Assembly (NCBI RefSeq): GCF_003574445.1
Contig: NZ_KZ984550.1
Coordinates: 248,001-312,000 of the forward strand
Direction: 5' to 3'
Origin: Streptomyces sp. YIM 130001
GTDB lineage: Bacteria > Actinomycetota > Actinomycetes > Streptomycetales > Streptomycetaceae
DNA: 64,000 bases
Shown: positions 23,943 through 32,396 of the stretch, one piece after another
How positions within the stretch are numbered: position 1 is the stretch's first letter
Layout of the letters: every line of letters begins with the position of its first letter
The notes under the pieces: model-generated
The model's database searches: none
Told to the model about the DNA's origin: nothing
Seen by the model: only the letters and a program-made list of their open reading frames with translations
Made by a program: the position numbers and the translations under genes

Positions 23943-25882
23943 AAGACCGTTCCAGCCGTCGGCGCCGGGCTCGGCGCATCACGATCGGCGCGGCGGTGGT
24001 GATAGCGCTGGCGGGGATGAACGGGCCGGCGCTGTACCGGTTCGGTTCGGAGCAGTACCACGAGTACAAGATCAACCGACCTGAGTACAAAGCCGACAAC
24101 GGCAAATGGGACACCGTCAACATACCGAAGGAGTTCCGGCTCAACACGATCCACGCGGCGCTGCTGCACACCGGCAAGGTGCTGCTGGTCGCGGGTTCGG
24201 GCAACGACGAGCGGAACTTCGACGCGAAGAAGTTCAAGACGGTCCTGTGGGACCCGGACAAGAACACCTTCAAGACGATCGGGACGCCGAACGACCTGTT
24301 CTGCACCGGCCACACCCAACTGCCGGACGGCAAGCTCCTGGTCGCGGGCGGCACCCGGCGGTACGAGAAGCTCCAGGGTGACGTGACGAAGGCCGGCGGC
24401 CTGATGATCGTCCACAACGAGGACCCGGACAAGCCGATCAACCTGCCGGCGGGCACCAAGTTCTCCGGCAAGAAGAACGGCAAGACGTTCATCTCCAAGG
24501 ACCCGCTGAACATCCCGCGGGCCAAGAAGGTCTTCGACAAGGCGACGGGCAAGTTCCTGCGCAACGACCCCGGCATCGGCCGGGTCTACGTCGAGGCGGC
24601 CAAGAGCGGCAAGAAGTACGAGACCGGCACCCAGGACAACTACCGGGTGCAGGGCCTCAAGGGCTCCGACGCGCGCAACACCTACGGCATCGCCCAGAAG
24701 CTCGCCCTGGACAAGAAGGACTTCCAGGGCATCAAGGACGCCTACGAGTTCGACCCGGTGGCGGAGAAGTACATCACCGTCGATCCGATGAACGAGGCGC
24801 GCTGGTACCCGACGCTCACCACTCTCGAGAGCGGCAAGATCCTCGCCCTGTCCGGACTCGACGACATCGGCCAGGTCGTCCCCGGCAACCGCAACGAGGT
24901 CTACGACCCCGAGACCAAGAAGTGGAAGTACGTCAAGCAGAAGAAGCAGTTCCCGACGTACCCCGCGGTCTTCCTGCTGCCGAACGGCAAGCTCTTCTAC
25001 TCGGGCGCCAACGCCGGTTACGGCCCGGACAACGTCGGCCGCAAGCCCGGCATCTGGGACTTCGAGAACGACAAGTTCAAGAACATCAGCGGTCTCAGCG
25101 ACCCGAAGCTGATGGAGACGGCCGGCACGGTCATGCTGCCGCCCGCCCAGGACGAGCGGTTCATGGTCGTCGGCGGCGGCGGTGTCGGTGAGTCCGAGAA
25201 GTCCAGCAAGAAGACCCGGATCATCGACCTGAAGGACGACAACCCGGTCTTCAAGGACGGCCCGTCGTTCGACAAGGGCACCCGCTACCCGCAGTCCTCG
25301 ATCCTGCCGAACGACGACGTCCTGGTCACCGGCGGCTCCGAGGACTACCGCGGCCGCAGCGACTCCAACATCCTCGAGGCGAGGATGTACGACTCGAAGG
25401 CCAACGAGTTCCGGCGGGTGGCCGACCCGCTGGTCGGCCGCAACTACCACTCGGGCTCGATCCTGCTGCCCGACGGCCGCGTCGTCGTCTTCGGATCGGA
25501 CTCGCTCTACTCGGACAAGGGCAACACCAAGCCGGGCAAGTTCGAGCAGCGCATCGAGATGTACACGCCGCCGTACCTCTACCAGGGTTCGCAGCCGAAG
25601 CTGTCCGGTGGCCCGAAGTCGATCAAGCGCGGTGGCACGGCGACCTTCAAGACCGAGCACGCGTCGTCGATCAAGAAGGCGCGGCTGATCAAGCCGAGCG
25701 CCTCCACCCATGTCACCGACATCGACCAGCGGTCCGTCGAGCTCGGCCTGAAGAAGACCAGCGGCGGCATCCAGGTCACCATGCCGAGCAACAAGAACCT
25801 GGTGCAGCCGGGTTGGTACATGCTGTTCGTGACGGACGACCAGGGCACGCCGAGCAAGGCGGTCTGGGTCGAGGTGCCGTAG
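23939..25882 (+). CDS. glxA: Membrane-anchored radical copper oxidase GlxA
   Basis: A 647-residue galactose-oxidase-like enzyme required for maturation of the CslA glucan. A basic N-terminus and one hydrophobic segment (about 13-33) anchor it outside the membrane; kelch-type beta-propeller repeats and a C-terminal Ig-like domain follow. Active-site residues all appear present: Cys122 (Phe-Cys-Thr-Gly-His), which cross-links to Tyr290, the stacking Trp289 (Arg-Trp-Tyr-Pro), copper ligands Tyr503 and His504 (Asn-Tyr-His-Ser-Gly), and C-terminal His591. Numbering is one above that known for S. lividans GlxA. The start overlaps the cslA stop. A long hairpin follows, shared with the convergent cslZ. 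Confidence 0.96.
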   Translation: MKDRSSRRRRARRITIGAAVVIALAGMNGPALYRFGSEQYHEYKINRPEYKADNGKWDTVNIPKEFRLNTIHAALLHTGKVLLVAGSGNDERNFDAKKFKTVLWDPDKNTFKTIGTPNDLFCTGHTQLPDGKLLVAGGTRRYEKLQGDVTKAGGLMIVHNEDPDKPINLPAGTKFSGKKNGKTFISKDPLNIPRAKKVFDKATGKFLRNDPGIGRVYVEAAKSGKKYETGTQDNYRVQGLKGSDARNTYGIAQKLALDKKDFQGIKDAYEFDPVAEKYITVDPMNEARWYPTLTTLESGKILALSGLDDIGQVVPGNRNEVYDPETKKWKYVKQKKQFPTYPAVFLLPNGKLFYSGANAGYGPDNVGRKPGIWDFENDKFKNISGLSDPKLMETAGTVMLPPAQDERFMVVGGGGVGESEKSSKKTRIIDLKDDNPVFKDGPSFDKGTRYPQSSILPNDDVLVTGGSEDYRGRSDSNILEARMYDSKANEFRRVADPLVGRNYHSGSILLPDGRVVVFGSDSLYSDKGNTKPGKFEQRIEMYTPPYLYQGSQPKLSGGPKSIKRGGTATFKTEHASSIKKARLIKPSASTHVTDIDQRSVELGLKKTSGGIQVTMPSNKNLVQPGWYMLFVTDDQGTPSKAVWVEVP

Positions 25883-25885
25883 GCG

Positions 25886-25919
25886 CACACCACAACGCCT
25901 GACACACCACAACGCCTGA
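25886..25919. repeat. Tandem 17-bp direct repeat at the glxA 3' end
   Basis: CACACCACAACGCCTGA occurs twice in a row, starting 4 bases after the glxA stop. The second copy supplies the outer part of the terminator stem, so the first copy could compete for pairing. Confidence 0.9.
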
Positions 25920-25958
25920 GGGGCGCCTCCCGGTCGGGAGGCGCCCCTCAGGCGTTGT
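25909..25958. terminator. Bidirectional terminator between glxA and cslZ
   Basis: A perfect 23-bp stem (arms 25909-25931 and 25936-25958) with a GGTC loop lies between the convergent glxA and cslZ stops. Confidence 0.93.
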
Positions 25959-25979
25959 GCGGTAACTGCTGTGTGCGGG

Positions 25980-27020
25980 CTACCAGTTGCTGGCCTCGGC
26001 CAGCTTCACCGCGTAGTCGTCGTACCACTCGCCGGCCTTGGGGCCGCCCCTGCACTCGCCGTCGGACTCACCGGGACGCTTGATCCACAGGTAGGCGTCG
26101 ACCTGCTTGTCGGCGGTCTTGGTGGTGGGTGCCTCGCCGAGCGCACGGCCGGGCGGGTTGCACCAGCGCTGGTCGGCCTTGCCGCCGGTGTACGGGCCGT
26201 TGCCGTTGCGGCTGGTGTCGATGACGAACGGCTTGTTGCCCACCTTGGCGGAGAGCTCCTTGCCGAAGGCGATCGACTCCTTGGTGGTGTAGTAGTTCGA
26301 CACGTTCACCGCGAAGCCGTCGGCCTTGTCGATGCCGGCCCACTTCAGTGGCTCGTAGTACGAGTCCGGCTTGGCCGCGCCCGGGTTGCCGCCGTCCAGG
26401 TACACCCTGGTGTTCTCCAGGGACTTGAGCTTCTCGATGGCGCCCTTGATCAGGTCGTAGCGCTCCTCGTGGTACTGGTCCGGCGTGCAGCCGTCGACCA
26501 GGTGCAGGAGTGCGTCGGGCTCGAGGATGACTGTCGCGGGACGGTCGCCGATGCCCTTGGCCACGTTGTCGATGAACGTGCGGTACTCGTTGCCGTCCGC
26601 CGCGCCGCCCTTGGAGTACAGGCCGCAGTCGCGGTGCGGGATGTTGTAGAGGACCAGGATCGCTTCCCGGTCGGCCTTCTCCGCGGCCTCGGTGAAGCCC
26701 TTGGACTGTTCCTCGGCGTTCTCCGGGATGATCCATTCGCCCGCCGGCTGCTCGGCGATCTTTCTGACCTGCTCGAGCTTGTCCTTGTCGCCGCCCTGCT
26801 CGTATTCGGCCGCCTGCTTCGCCGCCTTGCTGTCCGGGTTGACCCAGTACGGGTCCTCGCCCTTCGGCTGCTGCTTCACCGGCTTGCTGGACTTGTCCGA
26901 TTCCGGATCGTCCGAGGAGGAGCATGCGGAGAGCATCAGGGCCGCCCCCACGGCCACCGCTCCCGCCTTCCACCCACGACCCGGGGACTTGCGCTTACGG
27001 CGGTCATCGCTGCCGTACAT
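25980..27020 (-). CDS. cslZ: GH6 endoglucanase-like lipoprotein CslZ
   Basis: A 346-residue glycoside hydrolase family 6 protein encoded opposite cslA-glxA. The signal peptide ends in a lipobox Leu-Ser-Ala-Cys, so it is tethered to the outer face of the membrane. GH6 motifs are Tyr-Asn-Ile-Pro-His-Arg-Asp-Cys, the acidic Leu-Glu-Pro-Asp-Ala-Leu, Val-Ile-Asp-Thr-Ser-Arg-Asn-Gly and the C-terminal Trp-Ile-Lys-Arg-Pro-Gly-Glu-Ser-Asp-Gly. It is thought to trim or open the glucan/peptidoglycan at the tip so CslA product can emerge. GGGGGAG lies just before the ATG. Upstream, 159 non-coding bases hold the promoter. Confidence 0.92.
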   Translation of the reverse strand: MYGSDDRRKRKSPGRGWKAGAVAVGAALMLSACSSSDDPESDKSSKPVKQQPKGEDPYWVNPDSKAAKQAAEYEQGGDKDKLEQVRKIAEQPAGEWIIPENAEEQSKGFTEAAEKADREAILVLYNIPHRDCGLYSKGGAADGNEYRTFIDNVAKGIGDRPATVILEPDALLHLVDGCTPDQYHEERYDLIKGAIEKLKSLENTRVYLDGGNPGAAKPDSYYEPLKWAGIDKADGFAVNVSNYYTTKESIAFGKELSAKVGNKPFVIDTSRNGNGPYTGGKADQRWCNPPGRALGEAPTTKTADKQVDAYLWIKRPGESDGECRGGPKAGEWYDDYAVKLAEASNW

Positions 27021-27179
27021 CCACTCCCCCTTGGGTGCACTGTATTAAGGCCCAATCCTGACATACGTGTTCCGAGCACCACGAGGCCAGCCCGGTCCGC
27101 TTCCGCCGATCGTAGGTGAGCTGTTACGCGGACGTCGCTTGCCGGGCACCGCAGCGCACAGGCCCACCGGCATACGGGC

Positions 27180-27848
27180 TCAGTCGCCGTCGCCGGTGAG
27201 GTAGGCGGAGACGACCACGTTGGAGCTGTAGGTGCGGGTGGCGCTGTCGAAGGTGCCGCCGCAGGTGATCAGGCGCAGTTCGGCGCGGTCCGACTCCTGC
27301 TTGCCGTAGGCCTTCTGGGCGTCGAAGGAGTCCCGGCCGACGACGGCCACGTCCTCGACGGTGAATTCGGCGAGCGAGCCGTCGTGGCGGGTGACCCGGA
27401 TCTTCTCGCCGGGCTCGAGGGCGCTCAGGTCGTAGAAGACGGCCGGCCGGGTGTCGGTGTCCACGTGTCCGACGAGCAGGGCGGTGCCCTCGGTGCCGGG
27501 CTGGGTGCCGGCTCCGTACCAGCCGACGGCCTCGGACTGTGCGTACGAGGGCGGGTCGACGGCCCCGTCGGCGTCGAGGCCGCGGCGTACGACCGGGGCC
27601 TTCACCCCTATCGCGGGGATGTCCACGCGGTCGGGGCGTGCGGCGTCCAACGGCTTGTGCGCGGGCGGCAGTTGGGCGCCGAACGGGCGGCCGACCGCGG
27701 CCACGTCGCCGGTGGTGGGCGCCGAGTCGCCGCCGGGGGCGCCGGTCAGTTCGCGGCCCCAGAGCCAGAGGCCGACCAGGAGAACCGCCCAGGCCACTCC
27801 GGTGAGCAGCCGGCCGGTGCCGGGTGCGCGTTCCTCAGCCATGGGCAC
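27180..27848 (-). CDS. Class F sortase
   Basis: A 222-residue transpeptidase with one N-terminal membrane helix (about 14-31) and an extracellular sortase domain. Catalytic residues are His128 (Val-Gly-His-Val-Asp), Cys196 (Leu-Ile-Thr-Cys-Gly-Gly) and Arg205 (Ala-Thr-Arg-Thr-Tyr). The GTG at 27848 is chosen because GGAG, overlapping the stop codon of the upstream gene, lies 8 bases before it; the ATG at 27842 would be too far. This couples its translation to the upstream surface-protein gene, the likely partner or substrate. Class F substrates are poorly known. Confidence 0.9.
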   Translation of the reverse strand: MPMAEERAPGTGRLLTGVAWAVLLVGLWLWGRELTGAPGGDSAPTTGDVAAVGRPFGAQLPPAHKPLDAARPDRVDIPAIGVKAPVVRRGLDADGAVDPPSYAQSEAVGWYGAGTQPGTEGTALLVGHVDTDTRPAVFYDLSALEPGEKIRVTRHDGSLAEFTVEDVAVVGRDSFDAQKAYGKQESDRAELRLITCGGTFDSATRTYSSNVVVSAYLTGDGD

Positions 27849-27853
27849 GCCGC

Positions 27854-28462
27854 CTACTCCGGTCGTCGGCGCCGGCGCACCAGGCGGCCGGTGACGGCGA
27901 GGGCGGCGGCCGAGGCGAGCAGCAGGCCGATGACGGCGTGCCGGGCGCCGGGGCCTTCGGAGGCGGCACGGTCGGCGGTGGAGTCGGCGGCGAGTTCCGC
28001 GGTGCCGCCGCCGCCCGCACGGACCGGGGCGGTGGGTGAGGGCCTCGGCGACTGCGACTGCTTGACCTGCTTCTGCCGGGCCTGGTCCTCGTCCTCGTTC
28101 TCGTCGGAGGCGACGACGGTCAGCGTTCCCTTGGCCTTGTCCTCACCGTCACAGCTGACGGTGATGCGGTAGCCGCCGGGGGCCGCGGTGGAACGGACGG
28201 TGGCCTCGCCGGCGAGCGGGGCGTCCTGGTCGTCGTCCGGCTGGCTGAGGGCGGCGTCCGCGACGAACGCCCGCGACTTGGCGGCGCCCGTATTGCCGTC
28301 GCAGCCTGTGACCTGCAGTTTCACCTGGCTGCCCGGGGTGGGCTTGGTGGGGCTCACGCGGACGGTGCCGGCCGGGTCGTCCAACGGGGCGGATATCGCG
28401 GGTGAAGCTGTCAGCGCGGCCACCGCAGTCGCCGCACAGAGAGTAAGCGCGTATGTGCGCAT
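27854..28462 (-). CDS. Secreted, membrane-anchored protein coupled to class F sortase
   Basis: A 202-residue protein with a Sec signal peptide (to about Ile-Ser-Ala), an Ig-like domain with two cysteines (Thr-Gly-Cys-Asp and Val-Ser-Cys-Asp), an acidic then Ser/Pro-rich linker, and a C-terminal membrane helix followed by an Arg-rich tail. No LPXTG or LAXTG precedes the helix; the nearest sequence is Glu-Gly-Pro-Gly-Ala-Arg-His. It either is held by the helix alone or carries a non-standard sorting motif. The ATG at 28462 has GGAGG 7 bases upstream. Its stop is embedded in the ribosome site of the sortase gene. Confidence 0.82.
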   Translation of the reverse strand: MRTYALTLCAATAVAALTASPAISAPLDDPAGTVRVSPTKPTPGSQVKLQVTGCDGNTGAAKSRAFVADAALSQPDDDQDAPLAGEATVRSTAAPGGYRITVSCDGEDKAKGTLTVVASDENEDEDQARQKQVKQSQSPRPSPTAPVRAGGGGTAELAADSTADRAASEGPGARHAVIGLLLASAAALAVTGRLVRRRRRPE

Positions 28463-28589
28463 CGTGAAACCTCCAGACACTCCGAGGTTCCTCCCGCGAC
28501 GCCGCTCCCGCATCCGGAGCAGCCGCACCACGGCCCGGACGCAGCCGTTCGAGTGACTGCGGGGCGGACCGCGGTGATCCGCGCCCGGG

Positions 28590-29369
28590 TCAGATGCGGT
28601 CGACCAGGTCCGCGATGGAGTCCACCGTCTCGGACGGCCGGAAGGGGTAGCGCTCGACCTCGTCGGGCTTGGTGAGACCGGTGAGTACCAGGTAGGTGCG
28701 CATGCCCGCCTCGAGGCCCGCGAGGACGTCGGTGTCCATCCGGTCGCCGATCATGGCGCTGGACTCGGAGTGGGCGCCGATCGCGTTCAGGCCCGTGCGC
28801 ATCATCAGCGGGTTCGGCTTGCCCGCGAAGTAGGGGTCCTTGCCCGTGGCCTTGGTGATCAGGGCCGCGACGGCGCCGGTGGCGGGCAGCGGGCCCTGCA
28901 GGCTGGGGCCGGTCTCGTCCGGATTGGTGCAGATGAAGCGGGCGCCGTCGTTGATCAGACGGACGGCCTTCGTCATCGCCTCGAAGCTGTACGTACGGGT
29001 CTCGCCGAGCACCACGTAGTCCGGGGCGTGGTCGGTGAGGACGTAACCGATGTCGTGCAGGGCGGTGGTGAGGCCGGCCTCACCGATGACGTACGCCGTG
29101 CCCCCGGGGCGCTGGTCGGCGAGGAACTTCGCGGTGGCGAGCGCGGACGTCCAGATGTTCTCCACGGGGACTTCGAGGCCCATGCGCAGCAGGCGGGCGT
29201 GCAGGTCACGGGCCGTGTAGATGGAGTTGTTGGTCAGCACGAGGAAGGGCTTGCCGGACTCGCGGAGCTTTTTCAGGAAGGCTTCGGCGCCGGGGATGGG
29301 CACGCCCTCGTGGATCAGGACGCCGTCCATGTCGGTGAGCCAGGATTCGATCGGCTTGCGGTCTGCCAC
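28590..29369 (-). CDS. HAD-superfamily IIA phosphatase (NagD-like)
   Basis: A 259-residue cytoplasmic HAD hydrolase of subfamily IIA. Motif I is Thr-Asp-Met-Asp-Gly-Val, motif II Leu-Thr-Asn-Asn-Ser, and the C-terminal Gly-Lys-Pro-Asn-Pro-Leu then Ile-Gly-Asp-Arg-Met-Asp-Thr-Asp completes the site. NagD-type enzymes dephosphorylate sugar phosphates or nucleotides; specificity cannot be read. The start is GTG with GGAG 8 bases upstream. It appears monocistronic. Confidence 0.92.
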   Translation of the reverse strand: MADRKPIESWLTDMDGVLIHEGVPIPGAEAFLKKLRESGKPFLVLTNNSIYTARDLHARLLRMGLEVPVENIWTSALATAKFLADQRPGGTAYVIGEAGLTTALHDIGYVLTDHAPDYVVLGETRTYSFEAMTKAVRLINDGARFICTNPDETGPSLQGPLPATGAVAALITKATGKDPYFAGKPNPLMMRTGLNAIGAHSESSAMIGDRMDTDVLAGLEAGMRTYLVLTGLTKPDEVERYPFRPSETVDSIADLVDRI

Positions 29370-29533
29370 GGGTAGTTCTCCGCCCTGCGTCCGTCGTTCG
29401 ACACCATCTGTCGCGCGCTACGGTCTCTCGTTCGATCGATCCTAAGGGGCGCGGACTGCGGACGGTCCGGTTGTCCACAGCCCGGGATCCCTGCCGCCGA
29501 GTTGTCCACAGGCCGCCGCGGGGGTACGCCCGG

Positions 29534-30586
29534 TCAGCTGCCGGTTGCGGACTTCCAGGCGTCGACGTAGTCGGTGAGGTTCTTCTCGATGTCGGTCCAG
29601 TCCGGCTCGAAGACCTCCACGCCGTCCATGAGCTTGGTCAGTGCCACGGCGTTGGCGTCGGTGGGCTCGATGTCGGAGCGGGCCGGGAAGCCGCCGCCGA
29701 TCGAGCTGACCTGCTTCTGGGCCTGCGCGCCGAGCATGTGGTCGAGCAGCTTCTTGCCGTTCTCGCTGTGCGGGGCGTTCTTGACCAGGCCGCCGGCGTA
29801 CGGCAGGGCGAAGGTGGTGGGCTTGCCGCCCCGCTTCTTCGGGAACCAGATGCCGAGGTTGGGCATGGACTTGGACTGCGCGAAGTTCATCTGCACATCA
29901 CCGTTGGCCACCAGGAGTTCTCCCTTGTCGACCTTGGGCGCGAGCTTGGAGGTCGAGGAGGACGGGCCGACGTTGTTGGACTGCAGCTTCCCGAGGTAGT
30001 CCATGGCTGGCTTCTCGCCGCCGAAGTCGTGCATGGCCTTGATGACCATGGCGGTGCCGTCGCCCGCGACCCCGGGGGTGGAGTACTGCAGTTTGTTCCG
30101 GTACTCGGCGTCGAGCAGTTCGTCCCAGGTGGCGGGCGGCCGCCGCAGCTCGTCCTTGTTGTAGATGAACGAGAAGTAGTTGTTGACCAGGGCCGTCCAG
30201 GTGCCGTCGGCGGCCTTGTCCGCGCCGTTGACCTGCCCGGATCCCTTGGGCTCGTAGCGGTCGAGCAGGCCCTTGCCGGTGGCCTGCTGGATGAAGGGCG
30301 GCAGGGTGACCATGACGTCGGCCTGGGTGTTGGACTTCTCGCGCAGGGCGCGCTGCACCATCTCTCCGGAGCCGCCCTCGACGTACTTGACCTCGATGCC
30401 GGTCTTTTTCTCGAAGTCCTTGAAGACCTGGTCGTACCAGCCCTTGCCGTCCTCGCCCTTGAGGCCGTCGGCGCTGTAGACGGTGACGACGTCGGTGTCG
30501 GAGGCGGAGGAGTCGCCGCCGCAGGCGGTCAGGGAGGCGGTGAGGGCGAGGCCGCCGACGGCGGCGACGAGCGTTTTGGCGCGCAT
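29534..30586 (-). CDS. ABC importer substrate-binding lipoprotein, 2-aminoethylphosphonate/Fe-type family
   Basis: A 350-residue family-1/Fbp-like binding lipoprotein. The signal peptide ends in lipobox Leu-Thr-Ala-Cys-Gly-Gly. Residues such as Val-Thr-Val-Tyr-Ser-Ala-Asp-Gly and Val-Lys-Tyr-Val-Glu-Gly-Gly-Ser-Gly-Glu match the group that includes iron(III) and 2-aminoethylphosphonate binders. The downstream position in a run with two permeases, an ATPase, a phosphonatase-like HAD and a TIGR03364-type FAD enzyme favours an organophosphonate ligand. 141 bases separate it from the permease gene. Confidence 0.85.
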   Translation of the reverse strand: MRAKTLVAAVGGLALTASLTACGGDSSASDTDVVTVYSADGLKGEDGKGWYDQVFKDFEKKTGIEVKYVEGGSGEMVQRALREKSNTQADVMVTLPPFIQQATGKGLLDRYEPKGSGQVNGADKAADGTWTALVNNYFSFIYNKDELRRPPATWDELLDAEYRNKLQYSTPGVAGDGTAMVIKAMHDFGGEKPAMDYLGKLQSNNVGPSSSTSKLAPKVDKGELLVANGDVQMNFAQSKSMPNLGIWFPKKRGGKPTTFALPYAGGLVKNAPHSENGKKLLDHMLGAQAQKQVSSIGGGFPARSDIEPTDANAVALTKLMDGVEVFEPDWTDIEKNLTDYVDAWKSATGS

Positions 30587-30727
30587 GGGACGGATGTCTC
30601 CTCGTCAGGAAGATGCTTTGGTACGGGCTACGGCGTACGGGGGTGTGCGGATACGGGAGTCGTGGGCGGTCGCCGGGTTACGGAGGCGGGCGCGCGCAAG
30701 GCGCCGGTTCGGTGGTACGACGCCCTT

Positions 30728-31525
30728 TCAGCGGTAAGAGGCTCTGGTCCTGATCCGGGACACGGCGAGCAGGACGAGCAGCGTGGTGCCCATCAGGACC
30801 ACCGCGACGGCGGATCCGGTGAAGAGCGCACCGCGGTCGGTGGCCGTGTAGATCTGCACGGGCAGCGGCATCCAGTCCGGCGGGTAGAGCATCATCGTGG
30901 CGCTCAACTCGCCCATGGACAGCGCGAAGCAGAGGCCGGCGGCCGCGTTCAGGGAGGGCAGCAGGAGCGGCAGTTTCACCCGGCGCAGTACGTGTCCGGG
31001 CCGGGCGCCGAGGGAGGCCGCGGCCTGCTCGAAGGCCGGGTCGAGCCGGGTCAGGGCCGCGGACACCGACTGGTAGGCGAAGGCGGTGACCAGGATGGTG
31101 TGGGCGAGGATCACGATCCAGCGGGTGCCGTTGAGCAACACCGGCGGCTGCGAGAACGCCACCAGGACCGCGAGCCCGACCACCACGGAGGGCACAGCCA
31201 CCGGCAGTACGAACAGCGCGTCGAGTACGGCCTTCCCGCGCTTCTTCAGGCCGGCCGCGGCCAGCGCGGCCCAGCTGCCCGCGGTCAGCGCGAGCAGGCT
31301 CGCGGTCACGGCGGTGACGAGGCTGGTGGTGAGGGCCTGGAGGGAGTCGCCCCGGGTGGCCGCGGCGTAGTGACCGCCCGTCGGACCCGAGGGGAAGGCT
31401 CCGGACCAGCTGGTCGAGAAGGACGCCGCGACGATCACCACGAGCGGCAGCGCGAACAGCGGCAGGAAGAGGACGAAGAACACCGCCCAGGCGGTCCACT
31501 TGCCCTTGCGGCTATGCACCAACAC
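30728..31525 (-). CDS. ABC importer permease (aminoethylphosphonate-type)
   Basis: A 265-residue permease with six predicted membrane helices. The coupling loop Phe-Glu-Gln-Ala-Ala-Ala-Ser-Leu-Gly-Ala is the EAA motif. The GTG start overlaps the preceding permease gene by 14 bases, so both are made together. It is probably the PhnV-like half of the channel. A 141-base gap, including about 50 bases with no clear hairpin, separates it from the binding-protein gene. Confidence 0.87.
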   Translation of the reverse strand: MLVHSRKGKWTAWAVFFVLFLPLFALPLVVIVAASFSTSWSGAFPSGPTGGHYAAATRGDSLQALTTSLVTAVTASLLALTAGSWAALAAAGLKKRGKAVLDALFVLPVAVPSVVVGLAVLVAFSQPPVLLNGTRWIVILAHTILVTAFAYQSVSAALTRLDPAFEQAAASLGARPGHVLRRVKLPLLLPSLNAAAGLCFALSMGELSATMMLYPPDWMPLPVQIYTATDRGALFTGSAVAVVLMGTTLLVLLAVSRIRTRASYR

Positions 31526-32396
31526 GACGGCTCACCACCCGGTAGAGGCCGTAAAGACCCACGGAGATCGCGATGTTGACGACGGCGACGACACAGGCCG
31601 CCGGATAGTCCGACTCGAGGATGGCCTTGCCGTACACCAGCATCGGGAGTGTGGTGACGCCCTTCGCTCCGGTGAAGAGCACGATGCCGAACTCGTTGAG
31701 GCACATCACCAGGACGAGGCTGCCGCCCGCGGCGAGTCCCGGCAGCGCCTCGGGCAGGATCACCCGGCGCACGATCCGCGCCGGCCGCGCACCGAGCGAG
31801 GAGGCGACCTCCAGCTGTGTGGTGTCCAGTTGCGAGAACGCGGCGAGCAGCGGCCTCATCACGAACGGGGTGAAGTACGTGATCTCTGCGAGGAGTACGC
31901 CCCACGGCGTGGTCAGGAACTGGAAGGGCCCGGTGGCCGCACCGGTGGCGTCCGTCCACAGTCCGTTCGCCATGCCCACGGTGCCGTAGACGAACAGCAG
32001 CGCCAGCGTGATGAGGAAGGACGGGAAGGACAGGAAGACGTCGATGAACTTGGCGACGGCCTTCCCGCCGGGGAACGGCACGAACGCGATGATCAGCGCC
32101 AGCACGAAGCCGAGCACCAGACAGCCGACGGTCGATCCGACGGCCAGCCACACGGTGGTGCCCAGCGCTTCCCGGAACGCCTCGGAGGCGAACACTTCGG
32201 TGTACGGCTGGAGGGACGTTCCGCCCTCGTCGGGCGACACCGACTGTTCGACGACGAGGGCGAGCGGATAGACGAAGAACGCCCCGAGCAGGGCGACGGG
32301 TGGCAGCGCCCAGACCCAGCGGGGGACGGTCCGTGCGCGAGGGGACGGTCCGTCACGCCGCAGGGCATCGCGCGGCTCGACGAGGGCGCTAGTCAT
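31512..32396 (-). CDS. ABC importer permease (aminoethylphosphonate-type)
   Basis: A 294-residue permease with six predicted helices and the EAA loop Leu-Glu-Val-Ala-Ser-Ser-Leu-Gly-Ala. The ATG overlaps the ATPase gene by 8 bases. It is the probable PhnU-like partner of the next permease. The extracellular loop after helix 1 is long (Asp-Glu-Gly-Gly-Thr-Ser region). Confidence 0.87.
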   Translation of the reverse strand: MTSALVEPRDALRRDGPSPRARTVPRWVWALPPVALLGAFFVYPLALVVEQSVSPDEGGTSLQPYTEVFASEAFREALGTTVWLAVGSTVGCLVLGFVLALIIAFVPFPGGKAVAKFIDVFLSFPSFLITLALLFVYGTVGMANGLWTDATGAATGPFQFLTTPWGVLLAEITYFTPFVMRPLLAAFSQLDTTQLEVASSLGARPARIVRRVILPEALPGLAAGGSLVLVMCLNEFGIVLFTGAKGVTTLPMLVYGKAILESDYPAACVVAVVNIAISVGLYGLYRVVSRRVGA

